Part shown: positions 1-4,905 of the stretch, in pieces | Layout of the letters: each line of letters starts with the position of its first letter | How positions within the stretch are numbered: position 1 is the stretch's first letter | NCBI GenBank assembly: GCA_047636495.1 | Contig: JBLILH010000042.1 | Coordinates: forward strand, 1 to 15,048 | DNA: 15,048 nt | Reading direction: 5' to 3' | Origin: Endobugula sp047636495 | Lineage (GTDB): Bacteria > Pseudomonadota > Gammaproteobacteria > Pseudomonadales > Cellvibrionaceae | The notes under the pieces: model-generated | The model's database searches: none | Seen by the model: only the letters and a program-made list of their open reading frames with translations | What the model was told of the DNA's origin: nothing | Position numbers and translations under genes: made by a program

Positions 1-53
1 TGGAAAAATATTCGAATCCTGGACTTCACTAGGGGTTAATTCTAGATAGCGCC

Positions 54-83
54 AAAAAAACTTACAAATACCCTATATTTGTA
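54..83 (-). terminator. Probable rho-independent terminator of the mazEF-orphan operon
   Basis: On the minus strand an 8-bp perfect stem (TACAAATA/TATTTGTA, 63-70 with 76-83, loop of 5) is followed directly by AG and a run of seven T (54-60). It lies about 35 bp past the stop of the gene at 119-469, where an operon end is expected. The stem is AT-rich, so termination may be only moderate. Confidence 0.55.
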
Positions 84-118
84 GGCTGAAATCGGTTTTT
101 CAGACATTTTTTATGCAA

Positions 119-469
119 CTAGAAGGTATAGATAGACTCCCAACAATTTTTAGAGTGATACCAATAATGTATATCGGCTACATGTAAATTGCGTTTAGAA
201 GCCTCATCGTTGTTAAATATAGCTCCTGATGGATAACTTACTTCTTTGAAGGATATAAATAAATACCCCATATTCATATATAACGATGCCAGTCCCCAGT
301 AGATATCTTTAGTGTACAACTGAAGGGTTGGCTTATCTAAGTCGCCATATAAAGTCGAAATGTTTTCGCTCCACAGAAACATATCTTCTAGGTTCATTCG
401 AGCATGATAAGGGGTTATTTTCCGCTGTTGAAACTCCTCGTGTATAGCTGTATGTATATCTTCTATCAT
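119..469 (-). CDS. Unrecognised 116-residue protein downstream of mazEF
   Basis: I do not recognise this family. The product is a soluble, aromatic-rich protein of 116 residues. It has many Tyr, Trp and Phe (for example the YWGLASLYMNMGYLF stretch at 57-71 and HYWYHSKNCW at 101-110), no signal peptide and no clear membrane span. The ATG at 469 is preceded by AGGGA seven bases upstream, a good ribosome binding site. It starts 21 bp after the mazF stop on the same strand and is followed by a likely terminator, so it is probably cotranscribed as the third gene of the mazEF operon. It could be an accessory to the toxin module or simply a passenger gene; nothing in the sequence decides this. Confidence 0.6.
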   Translation of the reverse strand: MIEDIHTAIHEEFQQRKITPYHARMNLEDMFLWSENISTLYGDLDKPTLQLYTKDIYWGLASLYMNMGYLFISFKEVSYPSGAIFNNDEASKRNLHVADIHYWYHSKNCWESIYTF

Positions 470-490
470 CTAATAATCCCTATAAATACT

Positions 491-832
491 TCAACTCACC
501 AACAAACTTACTTTAGCCAATACATCAATAACAATATTATCCGGTGCTTTTTCTAAGAACCGACAGCCGCGTGTTTTATAATCTATGACTTTGGCTTGAT
601 GGCATAACACCGCACCATTAGTTTCGATACCCTCTAACTTTACTTCGAAACCGTGGCCTCGCACAGTAGAGGTAATAGGCGCGACCATAGCGAGTTCTAT
701 TTTTTGATTAAAGGCTTTTGGCGACAGGACTAATGCAGGGCGATTAAGGTTTTGCTCCTTACCTGCGGCAGGGTCAAAGTCGGTAACAATAATATCACCA
801 CGATTAGGAATATAATTAACTGTTTTAGACAT
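491..832 (-). CDS. mazF: MazF/PemK-family endoribonuclease toxin
   Basis: A type II toxin expected to cleave mRNA at short sequence motifs in the cytoplasm. The 113-residue length is normal for MazF/PemK/ChpB. The family signature is clear: PNRGDIIVTDFDP at residues 9-21, the loop with the conserved Arg in NRPALVLSP (Arg31), the APITS motif at 51-55 (Thr54 and Ser55 near the catalytic site), and GAVLCHQAKVIDYKTRG at 73-89, which is the usual core strand and helix. Arg31 and Thr54 are the presumed catalytic residues and both are present, so the toxin looks intact. The start has AAGGAG five bases upstream. The ATG shares its A with the TAA stop of mazE, so the two are translationally coupled, antitoxin first. 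Confidence 0.9.
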   Translation of the reverse strand: MSKTVNYIPNRGDIIVTDFDPAAGKEQNLNRPALVLSPKAFNQKIELAMVAPITSTVRGHGFEVKLEGIETNGAVLCHQAKVIDYKTRGCRFLEKAPDNIVIDVLAKVSLLVS

Positions 833-1089
833 TAGGTCTCCTTACCTACGGGGGTGGATTGCAGCCACTCTCTATCTTCATTATCCATTGCTATATTGTC
901 TTTTGTACAGGTTTCAAGCAATTCATCTAAACTATAAGCCGGAGCAACAATCGGTTTAAGAAAGATACCATCATCTTTCACTATGGCTTCAAAGGTACTG
1001 CCAATCTCACATGACACCTGTTTCAATATGCCTTTATTAAGGCGAATCGCGGCACTATTGCCCCACTTCTGAATTTCTAATTTTTGCAT
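832..1089 (-). CDS. mazE: MazE-family antitoxin (AbrB-fold)
   Basis: The antitoxin partner of the downstream MazF: it binds the toxin through its C-terminal tail and represses the operon through its N-terminal swapped-hairpin (AbrB/MazE) DNA-binding domain. The signature is at the very start: LEIQKWGNSAAIRLNKGIL, followed by IGSTFEAIVKDDGIFLKPI. The acidic tail (DELLETCTKDNIAMDNEDREW) is typical of the toxin-wrapping segment. I chose the ATG at 1089 (85 residues). A GTG at 1101 would add four residues and is closer to the promoter, but family members usually begin at this Met. The stop overlaps the mazF start by one base. Expression is probably autoregulated at the palindrome at 1107-1125. 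Confidence 0.88.
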   Translation of the reverse strand: MQKLEIQKWGNSAAIRLNKGILKQVSCEIGSTFEAIVKDDGIFLKPIVAPAYSLDELLETCTKDNIAMDNEDREWLQSTPVGKET

Positions 1090-1106
1090 ACTGATCACCA
1101 CAAGTT

Positions 1107-1143
1107 GTATCTACATTATAGATACTTTAACATCAGATCAAAA
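1107..1143 (-). promoter_or_regulatory. mazEF promoter with overlapping operator palindrome
   Basis: On the minus strand a perfect -10 (TATAAT, 1115-1120) lies 17 bp after a weak -35 (TTTTGA, 1138-1143), with the mazE ATG 25 bp downstream. The -10 is embedded in an inverted repeat with 7-bp perfect arms, GTATCTA (1107-1113) and TAGATAC (1119-1125), centred on five bases. MazE-type antitoxins autorepress by binding palindromes at their promoter, so this is the likely operator. Confidence 0.6.
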
Positions 1144-1395
1144 AGTGTCAACAATACTGACACATAAAATTTACATCCCCACTAGCACAGTATTTTCCAA
1201 TAACAGAATGAGCCTGAAGGGATGGACATGTAAGCCCTTACCTTTAGTCGCTCATGGAGTTGTTTACATAAAATATCTCGTACTGAGTGGCGTTTCTCAA
1301 CGGCTATATTTTTTCGCTACCATTTATTTTATTGATTAAAAAAGATGACCTACATGACCACCAATACCGCCCAATAAACGATTGCTTGCAGAAGT
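1144..1395. other. Non-coding stretch between mazEF and parDE
   Basis: No convincing gene is visible. A plus-strand open frame of 64 codons (GTG near 1145 to 1339) has no ribosome binding site and no recognisable protein features. Near its left end is a short inverted repeat, GTGTCA/TGACAC with a 7-base loop (about 1145-1163), just upstream of the mazEF -35. It could be a second regulatory site or chance. The remainder shows nothing I can name. Confidence 0.4.
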
Positions 1396-1563
1396 TTAAC
1401 AATAGTTAGGTATGTCACGTGACGAGTGAAGCACTCTAGCCAGTTCAATACCTGTATTAATCGACCGATAAAATAGCAAAAAATGATCTGCTTTCTCGGG
1501 GTTATCCTCAGCAATGTAAAACCCAATAGCGTCCATATCTGGGGAAATAATGAGCTCAGCCAC
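1396..1563 (-). pseudogene. parE: ParE-family toxin with an internal deletion (55 residues)
   Basis: The frame starts at GTG 1563 with AAGGA eight bases upstream and ends at TAA 1396-1398. It begins 11 bp after the parD stop, the normal parDE arrangement. The N-terminal part AIGFYIAEDNPEKADHF (residues 12-28) matches the first two helices of ParE toxins. The C-terminal part GIELARVLHSSRDIPNY (38-54) matches the last strand and tail. Family members are about 90-100 residues; here about 40 central residues are missing and the ends are joined in frame at about residues 28-31 (HFLLFYRS). The lost part normally holds the long helix end and the GRYVIFYR-type strand, of which only LLFYR remains. This is seen directly in the translation. 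Loss of toxicity is inferred; an internally deleted ParE could still bind ParD. Confidence 0.72.
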
Positions 1564-1574
1564 GTGATATATCC

Positions 1575-1841
1575 TTATTGATTTTTTTCCTGTTTAAGAC
1601 GTTCTCGACCCCGTGCTTTTATTTTTTCAATGTCGACTGGCCCACCTTCACCTCGATCGAGCTGTTCCAATCCTACATCAAGATCTTTTCTCAAGGCATC
1701 TAACTTATGTTGTTTAACATTATCCTGCTCTTCCAGTAAACGTAGGGCTTCACGTAATACTTCACTTGCCGAATTATACAAACCTGTATTAACCTTTTGT
1801 TTTACAAAATGCTCCAGTTGGGGTCTCAACAATACATTCAT
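1575..1841 (-). CDS. parD: ParD-family antitoxin
   Basis: An 88-residue antitoxin with an N-terminal ribbon-helix-helix DNA-binding fold (MNVLLRPQLEHFVKQKVN, then GLYNSASEVLREALRLLEEQ) and a charged C-terminal tail that wraps the ParE toxin. The open frame could begin up to 26 codons earlier. I chose the Met at 1841 because GGAG lies nine bases upstream and the protein then starts with the family's usual MNV motif. It is the first gene of a parDE pair and represses its own promoter in known systems. The protein looks intact while its toxin partner is internally deleted, so the pair now resembles an orphan antitoxin that could still neutralise related ParE toxins. Confidence 0.9.
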   Translation of the reverse strand: MNVLLRPQLEHFVKQKVNTGLYNSASEVLREALRLLEEQDNVKQHKLDALRKDLDVGLEQLDRGEGGPVDIEKIKARGRERLKQEKNQ

Positions 1842-1871
1842 AGTAGTTTTCTCCGTCATAGTCATGATGGT

Positions 1872-1919
1872 AATATAACAACAAGCTTTAGCATAGATTG
1901 TTATATTCTCTTCACCCAA
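1872..1919 (-). promoter_or_regulatory. parDE promoter and inverted-repeat operator
   Basis: A perfect 10-bp inverted repeat, AATATAACAA (1872-1881) with TTGTTATATT (1898-1907), flanks a candidate -10 (TATGCT on the minus strand, 1890-1895). A candidate -35 (TTGGGT, 1914-1919) lies 18 bp upstream. Ribbon-helix-helix antitoxins bind such repeats over their own promoter. The -35 is only 3 bp from the IS66 end, so the insertion may have set or altered the promoter. Confidence 0.5.
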
Positions 1920-1922
1920 GAC

Positions 1923-1945
1923 GTAAACGCCAATCGAACCCCGTC
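1923..1945 (-). repeat. IS66-family terminal inverted repeat (right end)
   Basis: On the plus strand the segment begins GTAAACGCCAATCGAACCCC. IS66 elements end in GTAA-GCGCC-like tips, and this one lies at the expected distance downstream of the tnpC 3' end. It marks the boundary between the insertion sequence and the parDE locus. No opposite terminus is visible near higA, so the left end of the element is lost. Confidence 0.6.
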
Positions 1946-1964
1946 TAGCAACTTTTAAACTAAA

Positions 1965-2475
1965 CTACCACGGCATGAGTTCATTCATATCATCGTTGTC
2001 CGTCATATTCGGCAATCGGCTGAACACATGCTTAAGATAATGATACGGATTCACGTTGTTGGCTTTGGCTGTTTCAATCAAGCTGTATAAATTAGCACTG
2101 GCCCTAGCGCCCGCTTGCCTTTTGGCAAACATCCAGTTTTTGCGCCCGATCGTGAACGGCCTTATTGCTCGTTCGGCTGGATTATTATCAATCGGATAAG
2201 CACCGTTTTCAAGACACGCCGTTAGACGCGTCCATTGATTTTGTAGGTACGTTAATGCCCCGCCCATTTTTGATGACGGCAGCATATGTAACACGCTTGC
2301 TTCCAGCCACACTTTGATTTTTCGATAATGGGCTTAGCGTCTTGTTGCCGGATAGCCCTTCGTTTATCGGGTGGCTCGTCTTTTATTTTAGCTTCGATTC
2401 GATACAGCGCTTGGATAAACGCAATCGCTTGATCGGCCTTGCCGGCTTTGCCTTTAGGCAAAGCTTTTGGCGGTG
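1965..2475 (-). pseudogene. tnpC: IS66-family transposase (TnpC), C-terminal fragment with a frameshift
   Basis: Two overlapping frames together give the C-terminal third of an IS66 DDE transposase. The upstream frame reads KALPKGKAGKADQAIAFIQ through QDAKPIIEK (to about 2472). The downstream frame reads VWLEASVLHMLPSSK, then the hallmark IDNNPAERAIRPFTIGRKNW and the family tail SANLYSLIETAKAN to the stop at 1965. The frame breaks at about 2318-2322, where a run of five T on the plus strand replaces the six expected for an uninterrupted EKIKVWLE reading, a one-base deletion. The N-terminal two thirds, tnpA and tnpB are absent. The element is dead, with a preserved right end at 1923. The glutamate of the DDE triad lies in the NPAERAIRP motif and is present; the two aspartates are lost. 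Confidence 0.88.
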
Positions 2476-2508
2476 CTATTTCCGATATGCAAGGTTAAGG
2501 ATACTACG

Positions 2509-2799
2509 TTATCCATGCAAGGCATTAAGCGCACTCTGAGGATCCGCATCAACAATACGCAATAACGCTCTAGCGGGGCCTGTTGGGTGACGGCGACCCT
2601 GCTCCCAATTTTCCAGTGTTCGCTTGCTCACACCAATTAACGTAGCGAAGCGATTCTGAGACAATCCCGTTTTTTCTCGGATGTCTTTTACTTCTGGATC
2701 AGGGAAGACAAACTCCCGTGATGCCTTAGATTTACCTTGAACAATAGTATCCATTTGCTCAACACTCGATAATAATTCATTAAATATTGCTTTATCCAT
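2509..2799 (-). CDS. higA: HigA-type antitoxin with XRE helix-turn-helix domain
   Basis: A 96-residue antitoxin of the toxin-first HigB2/HigA2 type. The C-terminal two thirds (about 34-92) is a classic XRE/lambda-repressor helix-turn-helix: VKDIREKTGLSQNRFATLIG, then VSKRTLENWEQGRRHPTGPARALLRIV, in which TLENWEQGRR is the recognition helix region. The N-terminal 30 residues are the toxin-binding arm. The gene overlaps the end of higB by 8 bp (ATG at 2799, higB stop at 2792-2794), showing translational coupling. It probably represses the upstream promoter through the 7+1+7 palindrome there. The protein ends about 35 bp from the broken left edge of the IS66 remnant, so whatever followed it has been lost. 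Confidence 0.88.
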   Translation of the reverse strand: MDKAIFNELLSSVEQMDTIVQGKSKASREFVFPDPEVKDIREKTGLSQNRFATLIGVSKRTLENWEQGRRHPTGPARALLRIVDADPQSALNALHG

Positions 2800-3112
2800 C
2801 AGACCACCTCTCTACAACCTGTCTTAACGCTTTTAATTGCGCTGACGTTAAATTTTCTTGCTTACCTTTCGGGTAGGTATAAATCATTCGGATATGCTCT
2901 TGATCCACTACCCAATAATAAATCACTCGAACACCACCGCTTTTTCCTCGGCCTTCCAAGCTCCAGCGAACTTTACGTAACCCACCAGACGACTTGATGA
3001 TTGAACCTAAATCAGGTCGCTGGATTAACGCTTCCTGTAGAACTCGGTATTCATCATCGCTCATTAATCCCTTAATAAGACGGGTAAATATTGGCGTTTC
3101 GATTATTATCAT
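2792..3112 (-). CDS. higB: HigB-type (RelE superfamily) toxin
   Basis: A 106-residue toxin of the RelE/ParE superfamily closest in layout to Vibrio cholerae HigB2, a ribosome-dependent mRNA interferase. Recognisable parts are MSDDEYRVLQEALIQRPDLG (17-36), IIKSSGGLRKVRWSLEGRGKSGGVRVIYYWV (38-68) with the basic catalytic-site residues, and the tail LTSAQLKALRQVVERW. The Arg and Lys in GGLRKVRW and GRGKSGGVRVIYY are those expected to contact RNA in this subfamily, so it looks active. The toxin gene is first, as in higBA loci. The ATG at 3112 is only 10 bp from a perfect TATAAT and has no clear Shine-Dalgarno sequence, so the message is probably leaderless or nearly so. Weak toxin translation would suit the module. 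Confidence 0.88.
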   Translation of the reverse strand: MIIIETPIFTRLIKGLMSDDEYRVLQEALIQRPDLGSIIKSSGGLRKVRWSLEGRGKSGGVRVIYYWVVDQEHIRMIYTYPKGKQENLTSAQLKALRQVVERWSDG

Positions 3113-3119
3113 AAGTACT

Positions 3120-3323
3120 TTAATTATACGCCAATGGCGTACGCTGTCCAGTCAAATCATTGTCCAAATTCGCAGGATGCGTAGCCGTATGCACTTCTCT
3201 CAGTTTTTCTATGGATACCCGCGTATAAATCTCCGTTGTCGATAAATCCTTATGGCCTAATATAGCGGGATAAAACGGCTATCCGTCCGTTAGACAGTGC
3301 GCCTATATGGCGGATGTATGGCG
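3120..3323 (-). pseudogene. Tyrosine recombinase (integrase), decayed C-terminal fragment
   Basis: Reading the minus strand from 3323 gives RHTSAI-stop-AHCLTDG-stop-PFYPAILGHKDLSTTEIYTR, then VSIEKLREVHTATHPANLD and a stop at 3120-3122. This is the C-terminal catalytic part of a XerC/D-like phage integrase: the RHT box, the LGH box and the nucleophile Tyr in STTEIY. The distance from the Arg of RHT to the His of LGH is 24 residues, as in intact enzymes, although two in-frame stops lie between them. Upstream of the RHT codon no further integrase sequence is evident. The part from LGH to the C-terminus is fully open, so decay is concentrated in the segment that belongs to the 220-bp repeat. Confidence 0.75.
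3123..3150 (-). promoter_or_regulatory. higBA promoter with operator palindrome
   Basis: On the minus strand, -35 TGGACA (3145-3150), a 16-bp spacer and -10 TATAAT (3123-3128): close to sigma70 consensus. A perfect palindrome with arms TACGCCA (3127-3133) and TGGCGTA (3135-3141) fills the spacer and touches the -10, the expected place for HigA binding. The promoter lies within the last codons of the integrase remnant. Confidence 0.65.
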
Positions 3324-3470
3324 GGCGTATTGTTTAAAGCATCCTACGTCCTGTAGGGCAATTGAGCTATTTTAACGAGTATAAGTTTGACGGATAAGGA
3401 TCGCTTAGGGTGTCTACACCACCGTTATCCCAATCACTGGAAAAAATCAATTACACTGACCCTTAGATTC
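3252..3470 (+). repeat. 220-bp direct repeat, copy A
   Basis: 219 bp, matching 7782-8001 with four substitutions and one extra A in the second copy (a homopolymer near the 3' end), about 98% identity in direct orientation. The similarity begins at ATGGCCTAA and ends at CCCTTAGATTC in both copies, and the flanks are unrelated on both sides. The first 72 bp, read on the minus strand, is the decayed RHT-to-LGH part of an integrase gene; the remaining ~150 bp has no coding potential I can see. It contains the short palindrome GGTGTCTACACC. Confidence 0.92.
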
Positions 3471-3677
3471 TCGGGCAATGGCCACCCGGCTTTCAGGCGG
3501 TCGCCCTGGATATCGATCTGCATAGGGTAGATACTCTTCCAATTTGGACACTTCTAACACATTAACCCACTGCATCTGTAAGGAAGTCAGCTCGCCCAGC
3601 TCCTCGCTCATCATCGGAAACAAGAAGCTTTGGATATGGGTCCAGGTGTGGGATAATTTCTCAAGTGTCGGGTTCAT
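3471..3677 (-). pseudogene. DDE transposase (IS5/IS1182-like), N-terminal fragment
   Basis: The open frame starts at ATG 3677 with MNPTLEKLSHTWTHIQSFLF and continues through LEEYLPYADRYPGRPPESRVAIAR, a beginning I associate with IS4/IS5-like DDE transposases. The PGRPP...DRVA-type box is the usual N-terminal motif before the first catalytic Asp. After about 66 residues the sequence runs into the 220-bp repeat (boundary at 3470/3471) and the frame stops at 3447 after a meaningless tail. All catalytic residues are lost. The stretch 3678-3769 is its former 5' flank and contains nothing else. A short C-terminal transposase scrap at 7589-7666, near the other repeat copy, may be the other end of a similar element. 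Confidence 0.6.
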
Positions 3678-3769
3678 TGGGTTTTGACCTTTCTCAAAAT
3701 CTGTTTGGCTTAGTGTCGCAAACTTATTTTACCAAACTGAACCAGACACTTCTTCAAAAAAGTCCTTAA

Positions 3770-4882
3770 ATGATCAATAAATTTGTTCGTTTCTCAGAGT
3801 TTTGCAAGAGGCTCTTTATATCGAGAGTTAAAGTTAACGCTCTCACCAAACTAAATAAAAGCACGGGGGTTTTTTACAATGGTTTTTACCCATCAATTGA
3901 GTGCTTTTTGTTAATACTGATGAGATACAAGTGTAGCTTTATAAACCATAATCACTCACGCTCCAACCCTTATTGCAAGTACCTAGCAATCACGATAATA
4001 GTTTTATTTACTGGATTGTTTAGCCCAACCGGTGCTGCGGGAAACAACAGTACTGATAGCAATCAAGCGTTACCACTCCTATTAAGCACTTTGCCTGAGA
4101 ATGTTATTACCGAGTTATTAACTTTTTTTAATCCATTGCGATTAGATGATGCTCAGAGAATTAACGGAATTACGCGCTCATACCTTCAATCCAACCAGAT
4201 GACCAATTCCACTATTATGGAAAGCAATCACGCACTAGAGGCAACGATTACTAGGCGTTACCCTCAGCTTGAACAATTACCACTTCCCCCACCCGTTCTT
4301 TTTCCGCCCATCACTAACATCTACGCCATGTCAATCCGAAGACCACTGTTTCGCCGACAACTTCTTTTATTATCCTTGGACATTCAATCAAACACATTAG
4401 CCGTAGGCCGTATGCCGTCCATTTTCGGCGCTATTCCTTTGAGAAGGCTCCATACCGCAGAAGACACAATGCGCAACCACAATAATATCGACCGTGCACA
4501 TTTTCAGAATGTTAATGGATTACCCACCATTAACCATTTTGATCATAATTATAGTTTTGACACTGAGTTGCAGAAAATAACCTATACACCCATGGCAGAC
4601 GAATTTACGCCTATAAAACACGCTCCAATTATTTCACACTTTCGAGAGATTCAAGGTGATGAAGAGGAGGCGCATTTTGTGTGGATGCAGAATTCTGCCT
4701 ATGCAGTAGACTTTATTCCAAGCAGCTTAATAGTAGATCGTGCTATGTTAAGGAGAATGATCCGACGGCTAAAATGGATTATGTACGATTTCGTTATTGA
4801 AGACTCTCCAATTTATAGGAATGATAAATGGGGAGGAGATAGAGACTTTCCACCGCCGCCACCATTGATCGGTGGCAGCTGA
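3770..4882 (+). CDS. Unrecognised exported protein with an F-box-like segment
   Basis: A 370-residue protein I cannot assign to a family. Residues 71-91 (YLAITIIVLFTGLFSPTGAAG) are a strong hydrophobic segment ending in a signal-peptidase-like site. It follows 70 polar and Cys-containing residues, so translation may really begin at the Met at 3920, giving an exported protein with a 20-residue basic n-region; neither start has a good ribosome binding site. After the cleavage site, 107-140 (LPENVITELLTFFNPLRLDD and following) has the spacing of an F-box helix pair, weakly. The rest is polar, with proline runs at 171-180 (LPLPPPVLFP) and a C-terminal PPPPP. It converges on the next gene with 23 bp between stops. 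The sequence is foreign-looking and may be an effector or surface protein. The F-box call is tentative. Confidence 0.55.
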   Translation: MINKFVRFSEFCKRLFISRVKVNALTKLNKSTGVFYNGFYPSIECFLLILMRYKCSFINHNHSRSNPYCKYLAITIIVLFTGLFSPTGAAGNNSTDSNQALPLLLSTLPENVITELLTFFNPLRLDDAQRINGITRSYLQSNQMTNSTIMESNHALEATITRRYPQLEQLPLPPPVLFPPITNIYAMSIRRPLFRRQLLLLSLDIQSNTLAVGRMPSIFGAIPLRRLHTAEDTMRNHNNIDRAHFQNVNGLPTINHFDHNYSFDTELQKITYTPMADEFTPIKHAPIISHFREIQGDEEEAHFVWMQNSAYAVDFIPSSLIVDRAMLRRMIRRLKWIMYDFVIEDSPIYRNDKWGGDRDFPPPPPLIGGS

Positions 4883-4905
4883 GAAGCTTAAGAGTCAACA
4901 ATTGT

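Noticed and set aside
1145..1339. 64-codon plus-strand open frame
   Set aside because: No ribosome binding site, no recognisable protein features, and it overlaps the mazEF control region.
3258..3298. Integron attC-like cores (GCCTAAC-type and GTTAGAC) in the 220-bp repeats
   Set aside because: The cores fit RYYYAAC/GTTRRRY and can pair, but the site would be only 41 bp and lacks paired spacers; the same bases are explained by the integrase LGH codons.
4858..4876. GCCACC/GGTGGC hairpin as terminator of the F-box-like gene
   Set aside because: It lies within the last codons and is not followed by a T-run.
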